Positions 55,534 through 64,000 are shown, counted from the stretch's first letter. The stretch: DNA of 64,000 nucleotides from Paractinoplanes maris (GCF_023544465.1 NZ_JALPVL010000002.1:124001-188000); one strand, 5' to 3'. The notes: a model not told the origin generated them from the letters alone. Made by a program: numbers and translations.

Positions 55534-56994
55534 TCACCGAGGAGCACCGATGAGATCGCGAACCGTAGCCCGGAGCGCGGTGGCGATGTCGGGCGCGGTG
55601 ACCGGGCCGCCCCCGGCCGCCCGCCGGCCGGCCAGCCCGTGGGCATAAGCCGCCGCGGCCGCGGCCCGCTCGGGCGGCAGACCGCCCGCGAGCAGCGACC
55701 CCAGCAGGCCGGCCAGCACGTCGCCGCTGCCCGCCGTGGCCAGCGCGGACGTGCCGGTCGGGTTGACCAGCACCGCACCGGCCGGGGTGGCCACGATCGT
55801 CCGGTCGCCCTTGAGCAGCACCACCGCGTTGGTCCACGAGGCCAGCTTGAGGGCCGCGCCAACCCGGTCGGCGCCGGGTGCCTCACCCGCCAGCCGCTTG
55901 AACTCGCCGTCGTGCGGCGTGATCACCACCGGCGCGTCGCGGCGCAGATCGTCCGCGTGCTTGCCGTCGACCAGCAGAGTCAGCGCATCGGCATCCAGCA
56001 CCACCGGCAACGGGGTGGCGAGGACGCTGCGCAGTGTGGTGCGGGCCTCGTCGCCGGTGCCGAGCCCCGAGCCGCACACCCAGGCCTGCACCCGGCCCGC
56101 GTCGGCGACCTTGGGCGTGGCCACCACTGACGGGTGGGCTCGCACGACGTCTTCGTAGGCGCTCCCCGCATAGCGGACCATGCCCGTCGGGCCGGCGAGC
56201 GCGCCACTCACCCCGAGCAGCGCGGCCCCCGGATAGGTGGCCGAGCCGGTGGCGATGCCGACCACGCCGCGGGTGTATTTGTCGGAGGTGGGACCGGGAT
56301 GCGGCCACCAGCCGGCGACGTCACCGGCATCGGGCACCGCCAGCGCCGGATCGGCCCGCAGCACCGGCCCGAGGCCGATGTCGACCAGCTCGACGTGGCC
56401 GCAGCGCACCGCGGCCGGGCCGACGACGTGCGCGGGCTTGAGACAGCCGAAGGTGACGGTGACGTCGGCGTGCACCGCCTCGCCGGGCACGTCGCCGGTG
56501 TCGACCGCCACGCCGCTCGGCACGTCCACGGCGACGACCACAGCTCGTACGCCGGAACGCCCGCGCAGCTCACTCAGCCGATCCGCCAGGGCTGCCGCCG
56601 GCGGGCGCAGACCGCCGGTGGCGCCGATCCCGACGATGCCGTCGAGCACCAGGTCGGCCCGCTCGGGCAGCTCGCGCACGGTGAAGCCGCCGGCCTCGCG
56701 CAACGCCCGCAGCCCGGCCAGGTGGACCCGCTCGGGGCTCAGCAGCAGCGCCCGCACCTGGGCGCCGCGCCGGGCCAGGGCAGCGCCGGCATAGAGCGTG
56801 TCGCCACCGTTGTCACCGCTGCCGACCAGCAGCACCACGCGAGCGCCGTAGACGCCGCCACCGTCCTCCAGCAGGAGCGCACAGCGCCTCGCCAGCCCGG
56901 CGGCGGCCCGCTGCATGAGGGTGCCCTCGGGCAATGTCGCCATCAGGTTTCGTTCCGCCGCGCGCACATCCGCGACCCGCCAAGCCTGCCGCAT
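55534..56994 (-). CDS. nnr: Bifunctional NAD(P)H-hydrate epimerase / ADP-dependent dehydratase
   Basis: A 486-aa fusion that repairs hydrated NAD(P)H. The N-terminal YjeF domain (about 1-215) is the epimerase: VVLLVGSGDNGGDTLYAGAA and VVVAVDVPSGVAVDTGDVPG. The C-terminal YjeF/ribokinase-like domain (about 225-486) is the dehydratase: KYTRGVVGIATGSATYPGAA, VVITPHDGEFKRL and the Gly-rich TSALATAGSGDVLAGLLGSL with its catalytic Asp. GGAGGG precedes the ATG. It is located between acpS and alr, as is common. Confidence 0.95.
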   Translation of the reverse strand: MRQAWRVADVRAAERNLMATLPEGTLMQRAAAGLARRCALLLEDGGGVYGARVVLLVGSGDNGGDTLYAGAALARRGAQVRALLLSPERVHLAGLRALREAGGFTVRELPERADLVLDGIVGIGATGGLRPPAAALADRLSELRGRSGVRAVVVAVDVPSGVAVDTGDVPGEAVHADVTVTFGCLKPAHVVGPAAVRCGHVELVDIGLGPVLRADPALAVPDAGDVAGWWPHPGPTSDKYTRGVVGIATGSATYPGAALLGVSGALAGPTGMVRYAGSAYEDVVRAHPSVVATPKVADAGRVQAWVCGSGLGTGDEARTTLRSVLATPLPVVLDADALTLLVDGKHADDLRRDAPVVITPHDGEFKRLAGEAPGADRVGAALKLASWTNAVVLLKGDRTIVATPAGAVLVNPTGTSALATAGSGDVLAGLLGSLLAGGLPPERAAAAAAYAHGLAGRRAAGGGPVTAPDIATALRATVRDLIGAPR

Positions 56995-57080
56995 CAGCCC
57001 TCCGCTCCTGTTGAGACGATGCCGACTGTTCTAGCGCAAGCCTGCGACATTTTCCCGCCGGCGCCGCCCGGGGGGCCCGG

Positions 57081-57449
57081 TCAGGACTCCGCGACCACCA
57101 TCGCCGAGGCGATGCCGCCGTCGTGCGAGAGCGAGAGGTGCCACCGGTTGACCCCGCGCTCGGTGGCGACGGCGGCGACCGTGCCGGACACCGTGAGCCA
57201 CGGGCGGCCGTCCGGGTCGGCGACGATCTCGCAGTCGTGCCACAGCATGCCCGCGGGCGCGCCGAGCGCCTTGGCCACCGCTTCCTTGGCCGCGAACCGC
57301 GCCGCCAGCGACTCGGCCGACCGCGGATTTCCCGAGACGGTCAGCCGCTCACCCTCGGTGAAGAGCCGGACCGCCAGCGACGGCGTCCGGTCGAGGGCGC
57401 GCGCGAAGCGCTCCACCAGGACCACGTCGATGCCGACAGCCACGATCAC
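57081..57449 (-). CDS. acpS: Holo-[acyl-carrier-protein] synthase
   Basis: A 122-aa AcpS-type phosphopantetheinyl transferase. The Mg-binding Asp is in [18 protein letters not shown], and the second motif is [16 protein letters not shown] with the Glu of the W/F-x-x-K-E-A motif. It activates acyl carrier proteins for fatty-acid and polyketide synthesis. The GTG has TAAAGT 6 bases upstream. It is divergent from the WXG100-like gene and precedes nnr. Confidence 0.95.
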   Translation of the reverse strand: MIVAVGIDVVLVERFARALDRTPSLAVRLFTEGERLTVSGNPRSAESLAARFAAKEAVAKALGAPAGMLWHDCEIVADPDGRPWLTVSGTVAAVATERGVNRWHLSLSHDGGIASAMVVAES

Positions 57450-57455
57450 GGCCCA

Positions 57456-57461
57456 ACTTTA
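57456..57461 (-). promoter_or_regulatory. -10 box TAAAGT for leaderless acpS
   Basis: TAAAGT lies 6 bases before the GTG on the minus strand. Confidence 0.45.
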
Positions 57462-57602
57462 TCGGTAGCCGCCTCTTACCATCCGGCCGAGCGCCGGACC
57501 CGGCCTGTGGACGACGGGCGGCTGTCGTCCACAGGCCCCGCCACGGCCGGTCCGCGGGCCCTACCGTCGTCGCATCACACCGCCGGACCCAGGAGGTCGC
57601 CG

Positions 57603-57890
57603 ATGAACCCCGAGCTCGAAGTCGATGCCGACGCACTGCGACGTGCAGCCGCGGGCGTCGCCGCCGGCGGCGATCGGGTCGGTGCCGCGACCGGCGACGA
57701 ACCGCCGGTGCCACTGACACCACGCTGGGCCGCCGCCGACGCGGCCCTGCTGGCCGGCGCGGCGGCCCGCGGCCAGCTCGCGCTGATCGGCGCCGGGATC
57801 GACGAGACCGCCCGCCGCATCGGGGAGGCCGCTGCCGCCTACGAGCTGGCCGATGCCCGTGCCGTCACCCGCCTGCGGCTCACCCGATGA
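57603..57890 (+). CDS. WXG100-like small helical protein
   Basis: A 95-aa protein, all-helical and Ala-rich, without a signal peptide. Its size, the helix-turn-helix pattern around PLTPRWAAADAALLAGAAAR, and the downstream DUF1023 gene resemble ESX/WXG100 substrates of type VII secretion, although a strict WxG is absent. AGGAGG lies six bases before the ATG. It overlaps the next gene by 4 bp (ATGA). Export is inferred, not shown. Confidence 0.65.
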   Translation: MNPELEVDADALRRAAAGVAAGGDRVGAATGDEPPVPLTPRWAAADAALLAGAAARGQLALIGAGIDETARRIGEAAAAYELADARAVTRLRLTR

Positions 57891-59347
57891 CCTCCGCCGT
57901 CCACGAGCGTCTGCGGGTCACCGACCCGGAGCGATGGCGGGCGCTCGCCCTCTCCTGGCGCCGCTGGGCGACCTTGGCCGGCCGCTTGGCCGCCGAGCTC
58001 GGCCCGCGGGTGGCCGCCCTGGGCGCGGCCTGGCGGGGCGCGGCGGCCACCGCGGCCACCCGCCGGCTGCACGAGCTGCGCGGCCGGCTCGTGGCCTTCC
58101 GCTTGCGGTGCTGGCTGGCCGACCAAGTGGCCAGCGAGTTCGCCGCAGCCCTGGCCCGCGCGCGGGCGCTGCTCTCCCGTGGCGCTCGCGAGAGCGCCCT
58201 CGAGCTGGCGGCCCGGGCCGACGCCGAGGCCACCGATCGGTTCCAGCGGCTGACCGAGGTGATGCGCACCCCGCCGCAACCACCACCCGGCGACAGCCGG
58301 CCCGACTGCACCACCTCGCCGGCCGGCGTGCACGCGTGGTGGTCCGCGCTTGAAGTCGAGGAGCGGCATTGGCTGCTGGCGACCGAGGCGGCCTGGCTGG
58401 CCCGGCTCGACGGGCTCCCCGCGAGCGACCGCGACGTCGCCAACCGCCTGCTGCTCGACGACCGCCGGGAGGAGATCGACCGGGCGATCGCCGGGGCCAC
58501 CGGGCGCGAGCGTGACCGGCTGCGGGACAAGCGCGACGGACTGGCCGCGCTGAGCGACCGGCTCGGCGACGAGGCCGGCCCGCGGGCCTATCTGCTGAGC
58601 CTCGACCTGAGCGAGGAGGGCCGGGCGGTGGTGGCGCTCGGCGATCCCGACCGGGCCAGCGGCGTGCTCACCCAGGTCCCGGGGATGACGGCCGATCTGG
58701 CCTCGCTCGGCGGCGAGCTGTCCCGGGCCGAGCGGGTCGCGGTGCGCGCCGCCGAGCTGAGGCCCGAGTCGGCCACCAGCGCGGTGCTCTGGCTCGACTA
58801 CGACGCCCCCGATTTTGTCGACGAGGCGGCGAGCGCTCGCCGGGCCGAGGCCGCGGCGCCCGCGTTGCGGCACTTCCAGGAGGGTCTGCGGGCCGGGCAC
58901 GAGGGTCCGCCCGCGCGCCAGGTCGTGCTCGGCCACAGCTACGGGTCGCTGGTGGTCGGCAAGGCGGCGGCCGGTGAGGGGTTCGCGGCCGACGGCGTGG
59001 TCTTCGTGGGCTCGCCCGGCGTCGGGGTCGGCTCGGCCCACGATCTGCGGGTGCCACCGGGTGAGGTCTGGTCGTCCACCTCCCGCAGCGACGTGATCCA
59101 GTACGCGGCGGTCTCACCGGGCAGCCTGGTCCGTGATCTGGCCGTGGCCGGCAGCGTGCCGGTGGCCGGGCCGTGGCTGGCCTTCGGCCGGCCCGAGCGC
59201 GACCTGTGGTTCGGCCCCAATCCCAGCGGTCCCGGCTTCGGGGCCACCGTGTTCGCCAGCGCGCCGGGCGGCGGTCACGCCGGCTACTGGGACCGCGGCA
59301 GCCCGTCCCTCGACAAGCTGGCCGCCATCACGCTGGGTGCGGCGTGA
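57887..59347 (+). CDS. DUF1023 alpha/beta hydrolase with WXG-like N-terminus
   Basis: A 486-aa protein. The N-terminal 125 residues are helical, with LGAAWRGAAATAATRRLHEL resembling a WXG-type helical pair. The C-terminal domain (about 270-486) is a DUF1023 alpha/beta hydrolase: nucleophile elbow VVLGHSYGSLVVGKAA and a candidate catalytic His in PGGGHAGYWDRGSPSLDKLA. No signal peptide is visible. Proteins with this layout in actinomycetes are thought to be lipase- or esterase-like type VII substrates. It is translationally coupled to the WXG100-like gene and convergent with glmS. No secretion machinery gene lies in the window. Confidence 0.82.
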   Translation: MTSAVHERLRVTDPERWRALALSWRRWATLAGRLAAELGPRVAALGAAWRGAAATAATRRLHELRGRLVAFRLRCWLADQVASEFAAALARARALLSRGARESALELAARADAEATDRFQRLTEVMRTPPQPPPGDSRPDCTTSPAGVHAWWSALEVEERHWLLATEAAWLARLDGLPASDRDVANRLLLDDRREEIDRAIAGATGRERDRLRDKRDGLAALSDRLGDEAGPRAYLLSLDLSEEGRAVVALGDPDRASGVLTQVPGMTADLASLGGELSRAERVAVRAAELRPESATSAVLWLDYDAPDFVDEAASARRAEAAAPALRHFQEGLRAGHEGPPARQVVLGHSYGSLVVGKAAAGEGFAADGVVFVGSPGVGVGSAHDLRVPPGEVWSSTSRSDVIQYAAVSPGSLVRDLAVAGSVPVAGPWLAFGRPERDLWFGPNPSGPGFGATVFASAPGGGHAGYWDRGSPSLDKLAAITLGAA

Positions 59348-59370
59348 TGGCGGCCGGCCGGTCGGACGTT

Positions 59371-61254
59371 CTACTCGACGGTGACCGACTTCGCGAGGTT
59401 GCGGGGCTGGTCGACGTCGTGACCACGGGCCGAGGCGATCTCGCAGGCCAGGATCTGCAGCGGCACGGTGGTCATCAGAGGCGCCAGCAGCGTCGGTGTG
59501 GCCGGCACCGGGATCAGGTGGTCGGCGTAGGCGGCGACGCTGTCGTCACCCTCCTCGGCGATCACGATGGTGCGGGCGCCGCGGGCCCGGACCTCCTGGA
59601 TGTTCGAGACGACCTTGTCCCGGATGACGCCGCGGCCGGCCGGCGAGGGCACCACGCAGACCACCGGTGTGCCCTCGTCGATCAGGGCGATCGGCCCGTG
59701 CTTCAGCTCACCGGCGGCAAAGCCCTCGGCGTGCATGTAGGCGAGCTCCTTGAGCTTGAGCGCGCCCTCCAGCGCCACCGGATATCCGACGTGGCGACCG
59801 ATGAAGAGCACCGTCGAGGCGCTCTTGAGGTCGCGGCCGAGCGCGCGGACCTCCTCCATCGAGCCCAGCAGGGTGCGCAAGCTGTCGGGGGTGCTCTGCA
59901 GTTTCTCGACCACGGCGGCGACCTCGTCGGCATACATGACGCCGCGGATCTGAGCCAGGTGCAGGCCGATGAGATAGCAGGCGACCAGCTGGGTGAGGAA
60001 CGCCTTGGTCGACGCCACCGCGATCTCGGGACCGCCGTGTGTGTAAAGCACCGCGTCGGACTCGCGCGGGATCGTCGAGCCGTTGGTGTTGCAGATGGCC
60101 AGGACGCGGGCCTTCTGCTCCTTGGCGTGGCGCAGCGCCATCAGCGTGTCCATCGTCTCGCCGGACTGGCTGATCACGATCACCAGCGTCGAGCGGTCGA
60201 GGATCGGGTCGCGGTAGCGGAACTCGCTGGCCAGCTCGACCTCGCACGGGAGGCGCACCCAGTGCTCGATGGCGTATTTGGCGACCATGCCCGCGTTGTA
60301 GGAGGTGCCGCAGGCGATGATGAAGATCTTGTCGACGTCGCGCAGGTCCTGGTCGGTGAGCCGCACCTCGTCGAGGACGATCTCGCCGCGGTCGGAGAGC
60401 CGGCCCAGCAGCGTGTCGGCGATGGCCTGGGGCTGCTCGGCGATCTCCTTGAGCATGAAGTAGTCGAATCCGCCCTTCTCGGCGGCCGAGGCGTCCCAGT
60501 CGATGTGGAACTCCTTGCCCTGCTGGGCCGAGCCGTCGAAGCCGGTGATCTCGATGCCGGCCGGCGTGATCAGGACGACCTGGTCCTGGCCCAGCTCGAT
60601 CGCCTCGCGGGTGTATTCGATGAAGGCCGAGACGTCGCTGGCCAGGAAGTTCTCGCCGTCGCCGCGACCCACGACCAGCGGCGAGTTGCGCCGGGCGGCG
60701 ACGACCGCGTCGGGCACCTCGACGTCGATGGCCAGCAGGGTGAAGGCACCCTCGAGCCGGCGCACCGTGCGGCGCATGCCCTCGGCCAGCAGCTCCGGCC
60801 CCTCGGCGTGACCCGACTCGCGCAGCGCCCGCACCTCGGCCGCGAGCAGGTGAGCGGCGCACTCGGTGTCGGTGTCGCTGGTGAACTCGACACCGGTCGC
60901 CTCGAGCTCGGCCCGCAGACGGGCGAAGTTCTCGATGATGCCGTTGTGGATGACCGCCACCCGGCCGTCCCGCGAGACGTGCGGGTGCGCGTTGCGGTCG
61001 GTCGGACCGCCATGGGTGGCCCAGCGGGTGTGCCCGATGCCGGTCAGCCCGCGGGCGATGCCGGGGTCGGCCGCCTCGACCAGTGCCTTCTCCAGGTTGG
61101 CGAGCTTGCCCGCTTTCTTCTCGGTCAGAACGGCGCCGTCGTCCACGACAGCGACACCGGCGGAGTCGTACCCGCGGTATTCCAGCCTGCGCAGTCCGTC
61201 AATAACGATGCTGAGCGCCGGTCGACCGCCGACGTACCCCACGATGCCACACAT
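59371..61254 (-). CDS. glmS: Glutamine-fructose-6-phosphate aminotransferase (isomerising)
   Basis: A 627-aa GlmS, the first enzyme of UDP-GlcNAc synthesis. It starts MCGIVGYVGGRPAL, so Cys2 becomes the N-terminal glutaminase nucleophile after Met removal; an in-frame extension to 61290 would destroy that. Two SIS domains bind the sugar phosphate (IACGTSYNAGMVAKYAIEHW, VISQSGETMDTLMALRHAKE), and the end is QPRNLAKSVTVE, as in the family. TAGAGT lies 7 bases before the ATG, with ATGACG 17 bp further upstream. No glmS ribozyme is expected or seen. Confidence 0.97.
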   Translation of the reverse strand: MCGIVGYVGGRPALSIVIDGLRRLEYRGYDSAGVAVVDDGAVLTEKKAGKLANLEKALVEAADPGIARGLTGIGHTRWATHGGPTDRNAHPHVSRDGRVAVIHNGIIENFARLRAELEATGVEFTSDTDTECAAHLLAAEVRALRESGHAEGPELLAEGMRRTVRRLEGAFTLLAIDVEVPDAVVAARRNSPLVVGRGDGENFLASDVSAFIEYTREAIELGQDQVVLITPAGIEITGFDGSAQQGKEFHIDWDASAAEKGGFDYFMLKEIAEQPQAIADTLLGRLSDRGEIVLDEVRLTDQDLRDVDKIFIIACGTSYNAGMVAKYAIEHWVRLPCEVELASEFRYRDPILDRSTLVIVISQSGETMDTLMALRHAKEQKARVLAICNTNGSTIPRESDAVLYTHGGPEIAVASTKAFLTQLVACYLIGLHLAQIRGVMYADEVAAVVEKLQSTPDSLRTLLGSMEEVRALGRDLKSASTVLFIGRHVGYPVALEGALKLKELAYMHAEGFAAGELKHGPIALIDEGTPVVCVVPSPAGRGVIRDKVVSNIQEVRARGARTIVIAEEGDDSVAAYADHLIPVPATPTLLAPLMTTVPLQILACEIASARGHDVDQPRNLAKSVTVE

Positions 61255-61261
61255 GGCCGTG

Positions 61262-61290
61262 ACTCTAGCCGACGACCGCTCACCCGTCAT
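61262..61290 (-). promoter_or_regulatory. Promoter for leaderless glmS (ATGACG-N17-TAGAGT)
   Basis: On the minus strand ATGACG (61290-61285) and TAGAGT (61267-61262) are 17 bp apart, and the -10 box ends 7 bases before the ATG. Confidence 0.6.
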
Positions 61291-61422
61291 GCTCGAGAAG
61301 CACCCTTTCGAGCACTCGGCCTGCGCAGAAAAGGCCGAATGGACGACAGCACCCTCGGACGGCTGGCGTCGTTGGCGTACCGTCGGCTACCGCGCCACGA
61401 CAGCGCGCTCGCACCGGGAGAC

Positions 61423-62334
61423 ATGTTGAGCAATCAGCCCGACAATCGGCAGCCGGACGGCACCTCTGAGCCGACGGCCCCCGGCCGCCCGGCCTCCGGG
61501 CCGCCGTCCTACACACCCGGGTATGCGCCGCTGCCCCAGCCGCCGAACCCCGACTATCCGCCGACGTCCGAGTTCCCGGCCGTCCCGACGGATCAGTTCC
61601 CGGCGGCCTACGAGCCTCCGGCGCAGTACGCCCCGCCGCCGCCTGAGTACGCCCCGACCCAGTACGCGCCGGCCCAGTACACCCCGCCGGGTTCCGGCGC
61701 TCCGGGTTCGGGCGCTGCGGGGTACGGCCCTCCTGGGTACGGCCCTCCCCCCGGCCATCCGGCGCAGCCCGACCCGGGGCCGGCCGGCCGGCCGCCGCGC
61801 AAGAGCAAGCTGCCGATCGTCGCGGTGATCGTGGCGGTCACCCTGCTGCTCTGCGGCGGTGTCGCGACCGCGGGTGTGCTCATCGCGCGCAACGTCGCCG
61901 ACCGGGCCGAGCGGGCCATCCCCGACCTGCCGACGGCCGCACCCCAGCTGCCCGACCTGCCGTCGGCCGCCCCGGACATCCCCGACCTGCCCACCGAGCT
62001 GCCGGATCTGCCCAGCCTGCCGGCCGCCCCCGATCTCAACGGTCGCAAGATCTCGGTGACCTACGAAGTGAGCGGCGAGGGTCAGGCGTCCCAGATCCTC
62101 TACGTCGAGAAGCTGGGTGACGCCCCCAAGCGGCTGCAGAACGTCGACCTGCCGTGGAAGTTCACCGCCGAGATGGAGACGCCCGCGCTGGTTTCGGTCG
62201 TCGCCATGCGGATCGGCACGTCGGAGGGCACGATTAGTTGCCGGGCTCTGGTCGACGGGGCCGAGGTGAAGCAACGCACCTCCAGCGCGAGCACCGTCGC
62301 CACGGCCACGTGCACCCACTTCGCCATCGACTGA
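61423..62334 (+). CDS. MmpS-like membrane protein with Pro/Tyr-rich N-terminus
   Basis: A 303-aa protein. The first 125 residues are Pro/Gly/Tyr/Ala rich with imperfect YAPxQYAP and GYGPPGYGPP repeats (cytoplasmic), then one membrane helix (about 128-150, LPIVAVIVAVTLLLCGGVAT), a Pro-rich linker with LPDLP-type repeats, and a C-terminal extracellular beta-rich domain (about 205-303, ISVTYEVSGEGQASQILYVE) typical of MmpS/transport-accessory proteins, with two Cys that may pair. No MmpL gene is adjacent. The start is ATG at 61423; a TTG one codon later is better spaced from GGGAG. An upstream in-frame ATG lies at 61338. Confidence 0.78.
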   Translation: MLSNQPDNRQPDGTSEPTAPGRPASGPPSYTPGYAPLPQPPNPDYPPTSEFPAVPTDQFPAAYEPPAQYAPPPPEYAPTQYAPAQYTPPGSGAPGSGAAGYGPPGYGPPPGHPAQPDPGPAGRPPRKSKLPIVAVIVAVTLLLCGGVATAGVLIARNVADRAERAIPDLPTAAPQLPDLPSAAPDIPDLPTELPDLPSLPAAPDLNGRKISVTYEVSGEGQASQILYVEKLGDAPKRLQNVDLPWKFTAEMETPALVSVVAMRIGTSEGTISCRALVDGAEVKQRTSSASTVATATCTHFAID

Positions 62335-62398
62335 CCCGGGCGGCCGGGCCGACGCCGCCCGGCCGGGTGCGAACCGCTGAGCAGGAGGACGACCGATC

Positions 62399-63580
62399 TT
62401 GACGAGCGACCCGCTGGTCGAACGGATGCGCCCGTTCGGCACCACGATCTTCACCGAGATGTCCGCCCTGGCCACCAGCACCGGCTCGATCAATCTGGGG
62501 CAGGGCTTCCCCGACACCGACGGGCCGCCCGAGATGCTGGCGGCCGCGGCCCGGGCCCTGCGCGAGGGGTCCAACCAATACCCGCCCCTGCCCGGCATCC
62601 CCGCCCTGCGGGCCGCTGTCGCCGCTCACGAGCAGCGCTTCTGGCAGCTCGAGCGCGACCCCGGCAGCGAGGTCGTGATCACCGCCGGGGCCACCGAGGC
62701 GATCGCGGCCGCCATCCTGGCCCTGTGTGAGCCCGGCGACGAGGTCGTCACGTTCGAGCCGTACTACGACTCGTACGCCGCCTCGATCACCCTGGCCGGG
62801 GCCGCCCGCCGGCCGGTGACGCTGCGGCCGGGCGCCGACGGCCGTTACCGCTTCGACGAGGGTGAGTTGCGCGCGGCTTTCGGCCCGCGCACCCGGCTGG
62901 TGCTCCTGAACTCGCCGCACAACCCGACCGGCAAGGTCTTCACGCGGGCCGAGCTGGGCCTGGTCGCCGAGCTCTGCCAGGAGCACGACACCTACGCCGT
63001 GACCGACGAGGTCTACGAGCACCTGGTCTTCACCGATGCCGCCGAGCCGCACGTCCCGCTGGCCGGCCTGCCTGGCATGCGGGAGCGCACGCTGCGCATC
63101 TCCTCGGCCGGCAAGACGTTCTCGTGCACGGGCTGGAAGGTCGGCTGGGCCACCGGTCCAGCCCGGCTGGTGTCCGCGCTGACGCGCGTGAAGCAGTTCC
63201 TGACTTTTGTGAACGCCGGTCCGCTGCAGCCCGCCGTGGCCGTGGCGCTCGGCTTGGGCGACGACTACTTCACCGGCTTCCGCGATGAGTTGCAGGCCCG
63301 CCGCGACCATCTGACGGCCGGGCTGACCCGGGCCGGGTTCGCCGTGCAGCCTTCCGAGGGCACGTATTTCGTGACGGCCGACATCACGCCGATGGGTGGC
63401 ACCGACGGCATCGAGTTCTGCCGCGAGCTGCCCGGCCGGTGCGGCGTGGTGGCCGTGCCGACGCAGGTCTTCTACGACAACCGGGAGGCGGGCCGCCATC
63501 TGATCCGCTTCGCCTTCTGCAAGCGGGAATCCGTGATCGACGAGGCCGCCGCACGCCTGGCCAAGCTGAGCCGGGCGTAG
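62399..63580 (+). CDS. dapC: Class I PLP aminotransferase, DapC-like
   Basis: A 393-aa fold I aminotransferase. It begins with RMRPFGTTIFTEMSALATST and INLGQGFPDTDGPPEML, close to the mycobacterial N-succinyldiaminopimelate aminotransferase DapC. The PLP Lys is in ISSAGKTFSCTGWKVGWATG; other conserved parts are NSPHNPTGKVF and TDEVYEHLVF, and the C-terminal Arg is in HLIRFAFCKRE. A role in lysine/diaminopimelate synthesis is likely, but methionine or kynurenine aminotransferases share this fold, so substrate is not certain. The start is TTG at 62399, with AGGAGG ten bases upstream. Confidence 0.82.
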   Translation: MTSDPLVERMRPFGTTIFTEMSALATSTGSINLGQGFPDTDGPPEMLAAAARALREGSNQYPPLPGIPALRAAVAAHEQRFWQLERDPGSEVVITAGATEAIAAAILALCEPGDEVVTFEPYYDSYAASITLAGAARRPVTLRPGADGRYRFDEGELRAAFGPRTRLVLLNSPHNPTGKVFTRAELGLVAELCQEHDTYAVTDEVYEHLVFTDAAEPHVPLAGLPGMRERTLRISSAGKTFSCTGWKVGWATGPARLVSALTRVKQFLTFVNAGPLQPAVAVALGLGDDYFTGFRDELQARRDHLTAGLTRAGFAVQPSEGTYFVTADITPMGGTDGIEFCRELPGRCGVVAVPTQVFYDNREAGRHLIRFAFCKRESVIDEAAARLAKLSRA

Positions 63581-63584
63581 CCGG

Positions 63585-63700
63585 GCCGGGCCGGGCCGAA
63601 TCGGCCGGGCCGGGCCGGCTCAGGCGGGCCGGGCTGAATCGGCCTGGTCGGGCCGGGCCGGCTCAGGCGGGCTGGGCTGATGCGGGCTGGGCTGAGGCGG
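63585..63700. repeat. GGCCGG-rich short repeats downstream of dapC-like gene
   Basis: Imperfect repeats of a roughly 40-bp unit, starting GAATCGGCC at 63598 and 63636 and continuing with GGGCCGGGCCGGCTCAGGCGG, followed by GCGGGCTGGGCTGA-type units. It fills the convergent gap between the aminotransferase and glmM and carries no gene. Confidence 0.75.
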
Positions 63701-63709
63701 GCACGAAAA

Positions 63710-63739
63710 AGCGGGCCGGCCCCGAGGGACCGGCCCGCT
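63710..63739 (-). terminator. Terminator of glmM
   Basis: AGCGGGCCGG pairs with CCGGCCCGCT, with a CCC/GGG inner stem. On the minus strand it is followed by TTTTTCGTGC, the same tail as the pssA terminator. Confidence 0.85.
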
Positions 63740-63750
63740 CCGAACGTCGA

Positions 63751-64000
63751 TCAGGCGGCCGGGCTGGCCGACCGCACCTCTTCGGCGATCCGCTCGGCGA
63801 CCTCGCGGGCGTGCTCCTCGGTGGCGGCCTCGACCATCACCCGGACCAACAGCTCGGTGCCCGACGGGCGCAGCAGCACCCGGCCGGTCTCGCCCAGCTC
63901 GTTCTCGGCCAGCGCCACGGCGGCCTGCACGGCCGGGGCCGAAGCGCCCGCCGCCCGGTCACCGACGCGCACGTTGATCAGGACCTGCGGCAGCGTGTGG
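63751..64000 (-). CDS. glmM: Phosphoglucosamine mutase, C-terminal part (partial)
   Basis: The last 82 residues of GlmM, cut by the window edge. It shows [15 protein letters not shown] and the phosphate-binding loop [16 protein letters not shown] of domain 4, followed by an Ala/Glu-rich end. GlmM converts glucosamine-6-phosphate to glucosamine-1-phosphate, the step after GlmS. The catalytic Ser and metal loop lie outside the window. Confidence 0.92.
   Translation of the reverse strand, partial: HTLPQVLINVRVGDRAAGASAPAVQAAVALAENELGETGRVLLRPSGTELLVRVMVEAATEEHAREVAERIAEEVRSASPAA

Noticed and set aside
59341..61260. A glmS riboswitch/ribozyme
   Set aside because: glmS appears leaderless here, so there is no leader to hold one; such ribozymes are a feature of Firmicutes.
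59173..62334. A 1053-codon plus-strand open frame across glmS
   Set aside because: Its first two thirds lie antisense to glmS; only the MmpS-like C-terminal part from 61423 has protein-like features.

Overview
The window reads as a chromosomal segment of a high-GC filamentous actinomycete, most likely of the family Micromonosporaceae (an Actinoplanes-like organism). The pointers are very high GC, GTG/TTG starts, many apparently leaderless genes, a WhiD/WhiB-type regulator beside a BldM-like regulator, a groES-groEL1 pair with CIRCE operators and a His-rich GroEL tail, and the gene neighbourhood guaA / guaB3-guaB-DUF5319 / whiB-type gene / groES-groEL / tsaD-rimI-tsaB-tsaE-alr / nnr / glmS / glmM. 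That neighbourhood is, from memory, shared with Streptomyces and Mycobacterium. No rRNA, tRNA, CRISPR array, insertion sequence or phage gene was seen. The genus is an inference.

Layout. 1-3.4 kb: the tail of an unknown gene, a chorismate mutase, and a divergent pair made of a single-pass membrane protein and an HTH-NB-ARC-TPR (STAND) regulator. 3.4-8.9 kb: a complete peptide-type ABC importer on the minus strand. 9.1-13.2 kb: a PspC-domain histidine kinase/LuxR response regulator pair, divergent from a large PspC/LiaF-like membrane protein and a small membrane protein. 13.2-16.7 kb: psd and pssA (phosphatidylethanolamine synthesis), convergent, separated by a 94-bp palindrome and an eight-unit degenerate repeat array. 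17-18.9 kb: two tandem double-Nudix proteins. 19-26.8 kb: a small PspC protein, guaA, two secreted subtilases, an LCP cell-wall ligase and an M1 aminopeptidase lipoprotein. 26.9-31.5 kb: guaB3, guaB, a DUF5319 protein, a BldM-like regulator with an atypical receiver domain, and a WhiD-like Fe-S regulator. 31.7-36 kb: a membrane molybdoenzyme, an M16-like membrane peptidase and a TPR-like protein. 36-40.6 kb: a ROK repressor and a xylose/ribose-type ABC importer. 41-45.4 kb: ybaK, a methyltransferase, groES-groEL1 with two CIRCE elements, and a DUF1707 protein. 45.6-49.1 kb: a heterodimeric ABC exporter whose two ATPase domains have complementary losses. 49.2-57.4 kb: the tRNA t6A genes tsaD, tsaB and tsaE with rimI, ung, a hydrolase, alr, nnr and acpS. 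57.6-59.3 kb: a WXG100-like/DUF1023 pair. 59.4-64 kb: glmS, an MmpS-like protein, a DapC-like aminotransferase and the 3' end of glmM.

Much of the window is core metabolism: purine interconversion (guaA, guaB, guaB3), amino-sugar and D-alanine supply for peptidoglycan (glmS, glmM, alr), phospholipid head groups and tRNA modification. The accessory points most worth a second look are the STAND/membrane-protein pair, the ABC exporter with one intact composite ATP site, the double-Nudix pair, the WXG100/DUF1023 pair, the repeat array at 14.86-15.55 kb, a kinase gene lacking a canonical start codon, and a recurrent TANNNT-N6/7-start arrangement upstream of 13 genes that suggests widespread leaderless transcription.
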